A DNA stretch of 64,000 nucleotides. Source: Pithys albifrons albifrons. Its lineage: Eukaryota > Chordata > Aves > Passeriformes > Thamnophilidae. The notes below the pieces were generated by a model, which was given only the letters and a program-made list of their open reading frames with translations, ran no database searches and had not been told where the DNA came from. Location: positions 5,156,890-5,220,889 of the forward strand of contig NC_092485.1 of assembly GCF_047495875.1 (NCBI RefSeq). The letters run 5' to 3'. Shown one piece after another: positions 36,601-41,964 of this stretch; positions within the stretch are counted from its first letter, which is position 1, and each line of letters starts with the position of its first letter. The position numbers were made by a program, and so were the translations under genes.

Positions 36601-38155
36601 CAGCAGGTCCGGGGGGATCTCAGCTCCTTCCCCAGGCTGGATGTGCAATGGGAGGTTTCCAGCCCTGAGGAAATGCCCCTGAGCACTGGTGGGGGAGCTG
36701 CTCATCCCCTCTCAGACCATCTCACTACTCAGGCTCCCCTGAGGTGCCCAAAGCCCCCTGTCTCTCACTTGGTGTCTTGGATTGAAGAAATTCCACAGTT
36801 CCATTTTCCTGCTGCCAGGATGGAATCCCATCAGAGCCCTCCTGGCTGTGCTGCTCAGGGAGGGGCTGCAGCTGGGCCAGGGACCCCCAGGCACTGCCAG
36901 GGACTCCCTGGGCAGAAAGAGGCTCAGACCCCCAGGCTGGCCCTGAAGTACCTCAGAACTGGTGTTTAGGAGGGCAGGGATGTGAAAAGGGACCCACCAG
37001 CCCTGCAGTCAAAGCAGGACCTGGTCTGACCCTGAACTCAGGATTGAAGGTCCCCAAGGCTGTCCTGGGATGAAGGTCTGAGAGGGTTTGCTCATCCCAC
37101 AAGAGCCAGCAATGCTTCAGATCTGTCAGGAATTGGGGCTGAGCTGGGCACACATGCCAGGCAGAGCAGCATAACAACCTCCTGCACAAGCAACATTCCC
37201 GTGGCAAAGGCAGCCTGGCTCCTGCTGCAGAGCCCACGAGCTCCTCCCAAGCCCCTCAGTGCCTCTCCCAGCTGTGCAGCAGAAGATGCTGATCCTGTTC
37301 TGCCCACAAGAACAGCAGTGCCCCCACAGACAGCGTGTGCCACCACAGCCCCACTGCCCCCTGCTCCCTGCAGAGCCCTCGTGCCCACTGTGGCCACGCA
37401 GGGGACACGGGCAGGGACACACAGAGGGGAGGGCACACTTACATTCACTCTGAATAGTTGCTGTTATCCCCAAAGGGCAAGCAGGGAGGAAAGAAGACAA
37501 GAGGTTAATTGAAGAGCAGCCCTGTGTGTTCATCATGTCCACAAACACAAACACAGCGGGTTATTTTAGAGCTTGCAAACATTACACACAAACCACTTTA
37601 CAACTCAAGTGTGTTCTAATCCACCCACTTACTGTCCATGGGGAGAAGCTGCTGCCAAGAGCTCCAGGAGGCTCCCAGCTCCCCTTCAGCAGGTTTGGGA
37701 CACAGCACAGGCTGCCTGGGTGGGCTTTGGTGTGCCCAGCCCTCCCCTGCAGCACTGGGGACCCCTCAGGAGTTCACAAACTCCCTCTCCACCAAGGCCA
37801 GGCTTGTCCTGAGCACCCCCAGTGTCATCCCCCTCAGTCAGAGGCTGCCACGTGCCTGATAAACCCTTCAGGGGCTTCTTAGGTGATGCACAGACTCAGA
37901 GAAGGTGCCAGAAATACAGGGAGGTACAGATATCCTGTGGCCAAGGTCTTATCCAAGGAAGAAAACTTGCTGGGGTTGGGGCAGGGAAGAATCACCTGAG
38001 GGAGCTTAAAAGAAGCAGTAAATATTTCAGGAGATTTGAGAGGGGTAAACCCACAACTTACGATCCAGAGGGACCTCGATGGTGCTGACGAGGTGCTGAA
38101 GGCAGAGGGCGAAGGCGATTCCTGCACAGGTGAGGGGCTGTCTGGGCATGACCAT
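401..38155 (-). CDS. NFASC: Neurofascin, 25 coding exons from start codon to mucin-like exon; 3' end outside window
   Basis: L1-family Ig/FNIII adhesion molecule that clusters channels and links axon to glia at the initial segment, nodes and paranodes. The spliced minus-strand reading frame runs 1,128 codons plus one base without conflict. Layout by residue: signal peptide 1-25; Ig1 ~41-136; Ig2 ~143-235; Ig3 ~258-348; Ig4 ~353-444; Ig5 ~446-535; Ig6 ~538-627; FN1 ~643-738; FN2 ~741-838; FN3 ~840-945 (with RGD); FN4 ~946-1044; Thr-rich PAT 1045-1128. Each Ig domain has its cysteine pair (for example IECEAKG/YQCFARN in Ig1, LDCPFFG/YTCVATN in Ig5). Phrases such as [29 protein letters not shown] and [11 protein letters not shown] match neurofascin from family knowledge; L1CAM, CHL1 and NRCAM lack the Thr-rich exon. 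Missing at the left edge: FN5, transmembrane helix and the cytoplasmic FIGQY ankyrin site. Exon limits are hand-read from splice consensus and phase. Confidence 0.96.
477..506 (-). repeat. (ACC)10 coding microsatellite
   Basis: Ten uninterrupted ACC codons on the minus strand, inside the 18-residue Thr run of the PAT exon. Impure ACC/ACT/ACA tracts continue to about 600. Confidence 0.95.
2805..3545 (+). mobile_element. CR1-type LINE 3' fragments (compound)
   Basis: Contains the stereotyped CR1 reverse-transcriptase C-terminal remnant (translating in + frame to motifs such as [37 protein letters not shown]) and a 3' end with TTGGACTTGATGATCTCA and CCAACCCA, followed by TGATTCTGTG. The start is a second partial copy, and a 35-bp inverted repeat lies at the join (2968-3040). 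Broken and non-autonomous. Confidence 0.85.
2968..3040. repeat. 35-bp inverted repeat (hairpin) inside CR1 cluster
   Basis: Arms 2968-3002 and 3006-3040 match at 33 of 35 positions as reverse complements, with a 3-base loop. Outer ends are GATCCAACCCC and GGGGTTGGATC. Confidence 0.9.
7178..7811. repeat. Separated perfect 16-bp inverted repeat
   Basis: TTAACCCTTTCAATGG at 7178-7193 and its exact reverse complement at 7796-7811, about 600 bases apart, within the FN4-PAT intron. Confidence 0.85.
9418..9600 (-). mobile_element. CR1 LINE 3' fragment
   Basis: The complement of the CR1 3' end: AGAATGGTTTGGG, TCCTGTCCCACCCC, GGTTGCTCCAAGC, CACAGCTTCTCTGGGCACCT. Truncated at its 5' end. Confidence 0.8.
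9910..10083 (-). CDS. NFASC: NFASC exon, FN4 second half
   Basis: 174 nt, acceptor CTCCCCAG, donor GTATGT, phase 1-1. It encodes [58 protein letters not shown], residues ~987-1044, with two sequons (NGT, NQT). From here NF186-type transcripts join the PAT exon; NF155-type transcripts would join a transmembrane exon outside the window. Confidence 0.96.
10627..10749 (-). CDS. NFASC: NFASC exon, FN4 first half
   Basis: 123 nt, acceptor CCTCCCAAG, donor GTACGT, phase 1-1. It encodes [40 protein letters not shown] and P, residues ~946-986. A CAG seven bases inside the exon is a possible competing acceptor but would break the frame. Confidence 0.95.
10750..13262. other. NFASC intron between FN3 and FN4 exons
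   Basis: Mostly unique sequence with one CR1-like fragment at 12878-12995 and an AT-rich patch near 12770-12870. No exon candidate was seen. Confidence 0.6.
12878..12995 (-). mobile_element. CR1-like LINE 3' fragment, divergent subfamily
   Basis: CACAGAATCACAGACTG, then CTGGAAGGGACCCACGAGG and TCATCGAGTCCAACTC, the antisense 3' end of another avian CR1 subfamily. Confidence 0.7.
13263..13467 (-). CDS. NFASC: NFASC exon, FN3 second half with RGD
   Basis: 205 nt, acceptor TTCTTGAAG, donor GTACGT, phase 0 in and 1 out. It encodes [60 protein letters not shown] and KEFPTPEG, residues ~878-945. The RGD tripeptide is a potential integrin-binding site. With the preceding exon it forms a 321-nt unit with phase 1 at both ends. 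Confidence 0.96.
13518..13537. repeat. (TA)n microsatellite
   Basis: A run of about nine TA dinucleotides in the intron, on the acceptor side of the FN3 second exon. Confidence 0.85.
14600..14715 (-). CDS. NFASC: NFASC exon, FN3 first half (isoform-specific)
   Basis: 116 nt, acceptor TGCCCACCCAG, donor GTGAGC, phase 1 in and 0 out. It encodes [39 protein letters not shown], residues ~839-877. Because it changes phase it must be skipped together with the next exon. Family knowledge: FN3 is present in glial NF155 and absent from neuronal NF186. Its 3' splice site is the last unit of a ~30-bp tandem array lying immediately upstream. Confidence 0.95.
14716..15122. repeat. ~30-bp minisatellite upstream of FN3 exon acceptor
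   Basis: About 12-13 units of 28-31 bp around CTGGGTGGGCAGGGACAGGG on the + strand. On the minus (gene) strand each unit is a pyrimidine-rich tract ending CACCCAG or CACCCAA. The first unit, next to 14715, is the actual 3' splice site of the FN3 exon. Confidence 0.92.
16445..16650. repeat. 41-bp minisatellite, 5 copies
   Basis: Units start CCAGAGTCCATCTGAAGTGA and are nearly identical, so the array looks recent. It sits in the intron after the FN2 exon. Confidence 0.92.
16734..16870 (-). mobile_element. CR1 LINE 3' fragment
   Basis: ATGGAATGGTTTGGGTTGGG, CATCCTGTCCCACCCC and GGTTGCTCCAAGCCCTGTCC mark an antisense CR1 3' end in the intron after FN2. Confidence 0.75.
16958..17180 (-). CDS. 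NFASC: NFASC exon, FN2 main part
   Basis: 223 nt, acceptor TCCCTGAAG, donor GTGAGT, phase 0 in and 1 out. It encodes [20 protein letters not shown], the [20 protein letters not shown] segment and IGYSGED, residues ~765-838. The final T is the first base of either Tyr (joined to FN3) or Leu (joined to FN4). Confidence 0.96.
17393..17495 (-). mobile_element. CR1 LINE 3' fragment
   Basis: Antisense CR1 3' end: AATCCTGGAATGGCTGG, GGAAGGGACCTTAAAACTGA, CCAGGTTGCTT. It is followed directly by an AT-rich tract at 17497-17535. Confidence 0.7.
17497..17535. repeat. AT-rich simple repeat
   Basis: A TATTATATTATTTTATATTA-type low-complexity tract directly after a CR1 fragment. Confidence 0.8.
17866..18130 (-). 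mobile_element. CR1 LINE 3' fragment
   Basis: Antisense: AAATGGCCTGGGTTGGGAAG, CCATGGGCAGGGACACCTCC, CACAGCTTCTCTGGGCACCT, CCAAGAATTCCCTCCC. It ends within about 20 bases of the FN2 exon at 18148. Confidence 0.75.
18148..18218 (-). CDS. NFASC: NFASC exon, FN2 first part
   Basis: 71 nt, acceptor AATTTCAG, donor GTGAGT, phase 1 in and 0 out. It encodes [20 protein letters not shown], then ITWT, residues ~741-764. It is the only short exon in the FNIII region that is not phase-symmetric, so it should be constitutive. Confidence 0.95.
18735..18880 (-). mobile_element. CR1 LINE 3' fragment
   Basis: Antisense: GGGTTTGGGTTGAAGGGACC, CCATGGGCAGGGACACCTCC, GGTTGCTCCAAGCCCTGTCC. Confidence 0.75.
19186..19400 (-). 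mobile_element. CR1 LINE 3' fragment
   Basis: Antisense: CACAGACTCAACCAGGTTGG, AGATCATCAAGTCCAACC, GGCACTCAGTGCCACATCCA, CCCTGGGCAGCCCCTTCCAA. It stops about 50 bases from the FN1 exon at 19453. Confidence 0.75.
19453..19650 (-). CDS. NFASC: NFASC exon, FN1 second half
   Basis: 198 nt, acceptor CTCCCCCAG, donor GTGAGT, phase 1-1. It encodes [52 protein letters not shown] and SERYQTNGA, residues ~675-740. The FNIII tyrosine-corner motif (YVNYQFRV) is intact. Confidence 0.96.
19736..19837 (-). CDS. NFASC: NFASC exon, FN1 first half
   Basis: 102 nt, acceptor GGCCAACAG, donor GTGTGG, phase 1-1. It encodes [20 protein letters not shown], then [14 protein letters not shown], residues ~641-674. 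Confidence 0.96.
20518..20553 (-). CDS. NFASC: NFASC 36-nt exon (Ig6-FN1 linker)
   Basis: Thirty-six bases between acceptor CCTTGCAG and donor GTAATC, phase 1-1, encoding [12 protein letters not shown] before [11 protein letters not shown]. It corresponds in position to the mammalian linker ending NRLAALPK. It carries an N-glycosylation sequon (NRT) that I do not recall in the mammalian linker. The weak donor and frame neutrality suggest alternative inclusion. Found by searching the intron for a phase-1 exon ending in PK. Confidence 0.82.
21351..21475 (-). CDS. NFASC: NFASC exon, Ig6 second half
   Basis: 125 nt, acceptor TTCTTGAAG, donor GTAAAG, phase 2 in and 1 out. It encodes [20 protein letters not shown], then [20 protein letters not shown], residues ~587-628. 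It ends in phase 1, so it can join either the 36-nt linker exon or the FN1 exon. Confidence 0.96.
22072..22219 (-). CDS. NFASC: NFASC exon, Ig6 first half
   Basis: 148 nt, acceptor CCCCCCAG, phase 1 in and 2 out. It encodes [38 protein letters not shown] and YLGN, residues ~538-586. The donor is GTCTGT, a weak match to consensus, but the join to GATGAAGAAG restores the expected NRMKKEDD. Confidence 0.94.
22760..22926 (-). CDS. NFASC: NFASC exon, Ig5 second half
   Basis: 167 nt, phase 2 in and 1 out, donor GTAGGG. The acceptor is GTTGTGAG, with GAG in place of the usual CAG, but phase and homology fix it there. It encodes [20 protein letters not shown], then [19 protein letters not shown], residues ~482-537. 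Confidence 0.95.
23024..23135 (-). CDS. NFASC: NFASC exon, Ig5 first half
   Basis: 112 nt, acceptor TTTGCAG, donor GTAAGA, phase 1 in and 2 out. It encodes [20 protein letters not shown], then [18 protein letters not shown] (an NRT sequon and the first Ig5 cysteine), residues ~445-481. Confidence 0.96.
23525..23770 (+). mobile_element. CR1 LINE 3' fragment
   Basis: CCCAACCCAAATGATTCC, AGATTAGATATTAGGAGGGA, GCCCAGAGAAGCTGTGGCTG, CCATGGCAGGAG. Sense-oriented relative to the window. Confidence 0.75.
23856..23999 (-). CDS. NFASC: NFASC exon, Ig4 second half
   Basis: 144 nt, acceptor TTCTGGCAG, donor GTGAGC, phase 1-1. It encodes [20 protein letters not shown], then [18 protein letters not shown] (second cysteine and an NAS sequon), residues ~397-444. 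Confidence 0.96.
24160..24590. repeat. ~20-bp minisatellite, about 21 copies (family shared with 34.3-35.1 kb)
   Basis: Units alternate AAACTAGCAGAAACAACCCC and ACCAGCAGTAAAGACCCTA. Located in the Ig4 intron. Unit core AAACTAGCAG is the same as in the array in the Ig2 intron. Confidence 0.92.
24678..24809 (-). CDS. NFASC: NFASC exon, Ig4 first half
   Basis: 132 nt, acceptor TTTTCCAG, donor GTGAGG, phase 1-1. It encodes [19 protein letters not shown], then [20 protein letters not shown], residues ~353-396. The PYWL motif marks the sharp hairpin region of the Ig1-4 horseshoe that binds partners in L1-family proteins (family knowledge). Confidence 0.96.
25010..25215 (+). mobile_element. CR1 LINE 3' fragment
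   Basis: CACTGGAAGGGGCTGGGG, TTGGACCTGATGATCTTAAA, GGTCTTTTCTAACAAAAAGG, ending TGTGATTCTGTGG. It abuts a 23-bp tandem array. Confidence 0.75.
25233..25415. repeat. 23-bp minisatellite, about 8 copies
   Basis: Unit core GGGGACACACCATCCTCTCC. It follows directly on the 3' end of a CR1 fragment. Confidence 0.9.
25525..25775 (+). mobile_element. CR1 LINE 3' fragment
   Basis: Contains AGAGAAGCTGTGGCTGCCCC, GGACAGGGCTTGGAGTGACC, TCCAATCCAACCCATTCC and ATGACTCTCTG. Confidence 0.75.
25903..26087 (-). CDS. NFASC: NFASC exon, Ig3 second half
   Basis: 185 nt, acceptor CTCCTTAG, donor GTACGT, phase 2 in and 1 out. It encodes [20 protein letters not shown], a sequon (NVS), the second cysteine ([12 protein letters not shown]) and HTISVRVK, residues ~291-352. 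Confidence 0.96.
26295..26385 (-). mobile_element. CR1 LINE 3' terminal fragment
   Basis: CACAGAATCCTGGAATGC, GTTGGAAGGGACCCTAAAGA, CCCCCTGCCATGGGCAG; antisense. Confidence 0.65.
26741..26852 (-). CDS. NFASC: NFASC exon, Ig3 first half
   Basis: 112 nt, acceptor ATTCCAG, donor GTACGT, phase 1 in and 2 out. It encodes [20 protein letters not shown], then LLLECIASG with the first Ig3 cysteine, residues ~254-290. Confidence 0.96.
26853..31472. other. NFASC intron between the 51-nt exon and Ig3 (4.6 kb)
   Basis: Contains the 29-bp minisatellite at 30483-31012 and AT-rich unique DNA at about 28390-28570 and 29460-29620. No additional exon was recognised. Confidence 0.6.
30483..31012. repeat. 29-bp minisatellite, about 18 copies
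   Basis: Unit GCAGGATCCAGTGGGAATTC plus CTGGCACAG or CCTGCCCAG. Two unit subtypes alternate, and most units contain GGATCC and GAATTC sites. Confidence 0.93.
31473..31523 (-). CDS. NFASC: NFASC 51-nt cassette exon (Ig2-Ig3 linker)
   Basis: 51 nt between acceptor TTTATTGCAG and donor GTGAGT, phase 1-1. It encodes [17 protein letters not shown] and gives the first base of the next codon. Two N-glycosylation sequons are visible (NET, NHT). Some neurofascin isoforms contain this linker and others join Ig2 directly to the RG(I/V)TE segment, so it is probably alternative here. Long introns flank it (2.6 kb before, 4.6 kb after). Confidence 0.92.
31524..34087. other. NFASC intron between Ig2 and the 51-nt exon
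   Basis: Unique sequence with no tandem array and no clear CR1 fragment. No exon candidate was seen. Confidence 0.55.
34088..34258 (-). CDS. NFASC: NFASC exon, Ig2 second half
   Basis: 171 nt, acceptor GCCCACAG, donor GTAAGT, phase 1-1. It encodes [20 protein letters not shown], then the second cysteine ([17 protein letters not shown]) and TLKVKT, residues ~180-236. The phase-1 end lets the following 51-nt exon be included or skipped. Confidence 0.96.
34330..35120. repeat. ~20-bp minisatellite, about 38 copies, CCCTAA in most units
   Basis: Unit CCCTAAACTAGCAGTGAAAT with A/C changes near its end. It degrades at the right end (34850-35120) into looser copies. Located in the intron splitting Ig2. 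Confidence 0.93.
35188..35552. repeat. 9/12-bp GC-rich minisatellite abutting Ig2 exon
   Basis: Repeats of GGGGGCACAG, GGGGGTGCAG and AGAAGGTGCAGGGGTACAG. On the gene strand it is CCCTGTGCC-rich and starts about ten bases after the donor of the exon ending at 35563. Confidence 0.92.
35563..35685 (-). CDS. NFASC: NFASC exon, Ig2 first half
   Basis: 123 nt, acceptor GGCAG, donor GTGAGT, phase 1-1. It encodes [20 protein letters not shown], then [19 protein letters not shown], residues ~139-179. A CCC-rich minisatellite begins about ten bases into the intron after the donor. Confidence 0.96.
35905..35985 (-). mobile_element. CR1 LINE 3' terminal fragment
   Basis: TCACAGAATCCCGGGATATG, GGGAGGGACCCACAAACACC and ATCGAGTCCAACCCC; antisense. 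Confidence 0.65.
36092..36288 (-). CDS. NFASC: NFASC exon, Ig1 second half
   Basis: 197 nt, acceptor CTTCCAG, donor GTGAGT, phase 2 in and 1 out. It encodes [20 protein letters not shown], then [11 protein letters not shown] and the second cysteine ([11 protein letters not shown]), residues ~73-138. This is one of the most diagnostic neurofascin segments in the window. Confidence 0.97.
36439..36544 (-). CDS. NFASC: NFASC exon, Ig1 first half
   Basis: 106 nt, acceptor TTTGCAG, donor GTAAGT, phase 1 in and 2 out. It encodes [20 protein letters not shown] and the first Ig1 cysteine ([12 protein letters not shown]), residues ~38-72. The intron after it splits the Ig1 domain in the middle, as is usual in L1-family genes. 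Confidence 0.96.
37443..37460 (-). CDS. NFASC: NFASC 18-nt microexon (N-terminal linker before Ig1)
   Basis: Eighteen bases between an AACAG acceptor and a GTAAGT donor. Phase 1 at both ends adds P-T-I-Q-S-E and completes Leu with the next exon, paralleling the SIQNEL segment of mammalian neurofascin. A pyrimidine tract with TGC motifs (CCTCCCTGCTTGCCC) lies about 20-35 nt upstream, as in SRRM4-dependent neural microexons; that regulation is an inference. Family knowledge places this exon among the alternatively spliced ones, and skipping keeps the frame. Confidence 0.88.
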
Positions 38156-38233
38156 CTTGGAGGGCAGGGCAGGGGCAGCACCTCAGAGTGCCCCTGGGCA
38201 GCAGAGCAGCAGCACGTGCAGAGGGACCCTCAG
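38062..38233 (-). CDS. NFASC: NFASC start-codon exon: 78 nt 5'UTR plus signal peptide (CDS 38062-38155)
   Basis: The acceptor is TTTGTTTTGCAG before 38233, the donor GTAAGT after 38062. The first ATG of the exon, at 38155-38153, sits in a good Kozak context (A at -3, G at +4), and a second in-frame ATG follows two codons later. It encodes MVMPRQP, then a hydrophobic core (AGIAFALCL), then STIEVPLD. Cleavage is probably near residue 25, because mature vertebrate neurofascin begins close to IE(I/V)P. There is no upstream ATG within the exon. It ends in phase 1. The strong acceptor shows that at least one noncoding exon lies further upstream. Confidence 0.92.
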
Positions 38234-38904
38234 CTGCAAAACAAACCCAGAGCAGTTACAGCTCCATTTCCTGGGGGAACAGAGTGTTTCCAGCCCCAAA
38301 ATATTTGTGTGCAGGACTGGGGGTGTGGGCAGTGCCAGGAATGGTCTCCAGGCTCTGGGGACCCAGGTACAAACCCGTGGGCACAGTTCTCCCACCCCTG
38401 GCTTGTTCTGCTGGCAGAAAAGCAGCTTGATGGGGTTATTTGGGCTCAAAGCCCGGAGTGACCCCTTGGATCACAGAATCACAGAACATGCCAAGTTGGG
38501 ATGGCAGAAGGGCCTTGCTCTCCCCTGGGGCTGATGGAAAGTTACTCAGCCCTACTGAACACCAAAGGAGAGAACAGTACCCAGAGGATAAAATAAAAAG
38601 GATGATTTGCTGTTCAAAAAAAAAAATTAATTGTATTTTATGCACAAGACATATCTAGAAATATCCAATCCCTCAGCCAGGGCACCAGGGTGAGCTCTGC
38701 CCCTGCAGTCAGCCTGGGCACAGCAGGGAACTGGCTCTGCACCCCTGTTGTGTCCCAAATAGCCCATCACCCACCTGGCACAGCTCTGGAAGTCAGGGCA
38801 CAGTGGCACCTCTCCTGACTGCTCTCTAGACAAGCCCATTTCCACCCAGGATCCAGCTGGTTCCCTCCCCAGACGCTCCCTGGTGCCAGATGTGCCACCC
38901 ACCC

Positions 38905-39130
38905 ACCTAAACTCCTGAGATCCTCCTGCCAGGATCTCCTTTGCCACCCACCCAAACTCCGGAGATCCTCCTGCCAGGATCTCCTTTGCCACCCACCCAA
39001 ACTCTGGAGATCCTCCTGCCAGGATCTCCTTTGCCACCCACCCAAACTCCGGAGATCCTCCTGCCAGGATCTCCTTTGCCACCCACCAAAACTCCAGAGA
39101 TCCTCCTGCCAGGACCTCCTTTGCCACCCC
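38905..39130. repeat. 45-bp minisatellite, 5 copies
   Basis: Unit contains ACCCAAACTCCGGAGATCCT followed by CCTGCCAGGATCTCCTTTGCC. It lies about 0.7 kb upstream of the start-codon exon. Confidence 0.92.
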
Positions 39131-39751
39131 CCTTCCCTGTGCTGTTGACACCCCCCAGTGAGTGCCCACCCCAGAGGAGCCCAAAGGAGCAGCGTTTGTC
39201 CCCCGTGCCTGGTTTCCCTCCCTCAGGGGGGCACAGGGGCTGCATCACACAACAGAGTTACCAAAAGGGCAGCAGCTCCCTCAGCTAAGAGGGGAAAAAA
39301 GGGCAGGAAAGAGTGGCAATGCCCAGCCCTGCTGCTGCCTGGCACTCACAGGGCTCTGGCCAAGGTGGGTGGGACGTGGCCAGGCAGGAGCAGCACAGGG
39401 GCTGTTTGGCATCCAAGGAGAGCCCGTCCTCATGAAATACAACTCCCTGGCTGCAGCTTTGGGGGCTGCTGCCCCTTCAGCTCTGAGTGAAGGGAGGGAG
39501 TGGGGGGACCCAGCAGGACAAACAGAGCCCTGGGCAGGGGCTGCGGCACCGCCGGGCACGCCGCGGGCAGCGAGTGAGGAGCAGATGGCATGGCAACCAC
39601 CCAGCCCTGCCACACGGGCTGGGCAGCTCTGCTGAAGGCCAGGCAGGCTGCAGCCAGCTCTGAGGACACTGCTCCCTGTCACCCTCCCAGGGAACAGGAG
39701 CTGGGGGGGGGGGGTTTCTCCCTCTGCTGTCCGAAGGAACTCACTGTGCCA

Positions 39752-40462
39752 GCGTGTCCCAGTCCCACCAGCTGACACTGGAGCTTGGGAAGGGGCTCTG
39801 AGTCCCACCAGGTGACACTGGAGCTTGGGAAGGGGCTCTGAGTCCCACCAGGTGACCCTGGAGCTTGGGAAGGGGCTCTGAGTCCCACCAGGTGACACTG
39901 GAGCTTGGGAAGGGGCTCTGAGTCCCACCAGGTGACACACTGGAGCTTGGGAAGGGGCTCTGAGTCCCACCAGCTGACACTGGAGCTTGGGAAGGGGCTC
40001 TGAGTCCCACCAGGTGACCCTGGAGCTTGGGAAGGGGCTCTGAGTCCCACCAGGTGACACCAGAGCTTGGGAAGGGGCTCTGAGTCCCACCAGGTGACAC
40101 TGGAGCTTGGGAAGGGGCTCTGAGTCCCACCAGGTGACACACTGGAGCTTGGGAAGGGGCTCTGAGTCCCACCAGGTGACACACTGGAGCTTGGGAAGGG
40201 GCTCTGAGTCCCACCTGCTGGCACACTGGAGGGTGGGAAGGGGCTCTGAGTCCCACCTGCTGGCACACTGGAGGGTGGGAAGGGGCTCTGAGTCCCACCT
40301 GCTGACACACTGGAGGGTGGGAAGGGGCTCTGAGTCCCACCTGCTGGCACACTGGAGGGTGGGAAGGGGCTCTGAGTCCCACCTGCTGGCACACTGGAGC
40401 TTGGGAAGGGGCTCTGAGTCCCACCTGCTGGCACACTGGAGCTTGGGAAGGGGCTCTCACGG
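39752..40462. repeat. 40-42-bp minisatellite, about 17 copies
   Basis: Unit GAGCTTGGGAAGGGGCTCTG plus AGTCCCACCAGGTGACACTG. Left-half units are ACCAGGTGAC and right-half units ACCTGCTGGC, so two subtypes are segregated along the array. Confidence 0.93.
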
Positions 40463-41135
40463 GAGTGTTGCTTTGATCTATTTTGCTCGTTCCAAGGATT
40501 TTCCAATCCAGCTGTTGCAATAAAAATAGCTGAAGGACAGAATAATTATAGGCTTGGGCCAGTAATTAAAGTCATGTCCAGCACTTGTGCAGTCCTGTGA
40601 TCAGGTCACACTGAACAAAGCTTTTCAAATGACTCCTTTAGCTGCCTGTCTGGGGCAGGAGATCATTTTGATCTGCAGCCTTTCCTTTTTAAAGCAGTTC
40701 ATTTCTCCAGCCACAGCTTAAGATGAGTAATGGACTCACTGGGTTTATGTCTCTGTTACTGAGCACAAATCTGACTTAGGAGCTGAAGAGCCAATTGTGC
40801 CCCCAGAGACTGAGCAGGGAGGAGGTTTCTGGAGTCCTCAGGATGCTCAGGGGTTGATGCTTCCCATCACTGCCCCCAAATGCTTTGAAGCCTCTCCCTT
40901 CACAGACAGCACAGGGCAGGGAGGGTGCCAGGCAGCAGGGATTGAAACAGGAAACATCTACAGCTGCTTGGGGCTGAAAAGTGAAGAATATGTTGGGGAG
41001 TTGAGCCTGGGTGGTGCTTGGTGGGAAGGAAAAGGCTGTGACATGAAGGAGGAGGTGCCTGGGGGATATTTGTACATACTGGAATAAAGGAAGGGCTGAG
41101 CCCAAACTGACATTTCAGTGAAGACAAACCACAAA

Positions 41136-41320
41136 ATCACAGAATGGTTTGAATTAGAAAGGACCTTAAATCTCATCCCACCCCTGCCATGGGCAGGGAC
41201 ACCTTCCACCAGCCCAGGCTGCTCCAAGCCCTGTCCCACCTTGGACACTGCCAGGGATGGGGCAGCCACAGCTGCTCTGGGCACCAGTGCCAGGGCCTGC
41301 CCACCCAAAAGGCACACCCT
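41136..41320 (-). mobile_element. CR1 LINE 3' fragment
   Basis: AAAATCACAGAATGGTTTG, GAAAGGACCTTAAATCTCAT, CCATGGGCAGGGACACCTTC and GGCTGCTCCAAGCCCTGTCC; antisense. Confidence 0.75.
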
Positions 41321-41547
41321 GCCCATCACAACTGCACTGGGACTGTACAAGTATGGGAAGAGGTAAATGTGCAGATAATTTTTGAGCTGTAAAAGCGACT
41401 GAAACCGTGGGCAGAGCTCTGTGGGAATGTCCCAGGCACTGGAGGATCACAGGGAGGATGGTCTGTACAACAGCACAGCCCTGAGGAGCAGCAAATGAAA
41501 GAGCACACACAGAATTCCTGCTGCCTTCAGGAGGGCAAATGCCAAGA

Positions 41548-41866
41548 TCCTCCAGGCTCCCCCAGGCTCCTCCAGGCTCCCCCAGGCTCCTCCAGGCTCC
41601 CCCAAGCTTCCCCAGGCTCCCCCAAGCTCCCCCAGGCTCCTCCAGGCTCCCCCAAGCTTCCCCAGGCTCCCCCAAGCTCCTCCAGGCTCCCCCAAGCTCC
41701 CCCAGGCTCCCCCAAGCTCCTCCAGGCTCCCCCAGGCTCCCCCAGGCTCCTCCAGGCTCCCCCAGGCTCCTCCAGGCTCCTCAGGCTACTCCAAGCTCCC
41801 CCAAGCTCCCCCAGGCTCCCCCAAGCTCCCCCAAGCTCCCCCAGGCTCCTCCAGGCTCCTCCAGGG
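41548..41866. repeat. 10-bp minisatellite A, about 32 copies
   Basis: Units CAGGCTCCTC, CAGGCTCCCC and CAAGCTCCCC. Strongly strand-asymmetric (C/T-rich top strand). Confidence 0.93.
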
Positions 41867-41964
41867 CCCCTTTGTCTCGGGCAGATGTGGGTGCAGGAAC
41901 AATCCCCCCGTGCCTGTGTGTGTAGGTGGGTCCTGGGGACAGGCAGTGCCAGAGAACACAGCCC

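Larger units (their letters stand above)
38234..41547. other. Upstream intron, proximal part
   Basis: Holds two minisatellites (38905-39130, 39752-40462), a short CR1 end at about 38468-38500, an isolated CpG patch at 39540-39575, and one CR1 fragment at 41136-41320. No gene was recognised. Confidence 0.6.

Noticed and set aside
401..38155. Assignment to NRCAM, L1CAM or CHL1
   Set aside because: The Thr-rich PAT exon, the KKPHNET linker and the FN2-FN3 sequence are neurofascin-type; the other family members lack the PAT exon.
38062..38181. An alternative start in another minus-strand frame (MLPLPCPP...)
   Set aside because: That frame runs through the splice donor without joining the Ig1 frame. 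The ATG at 38155 gives a signal peptide and the correct phase.
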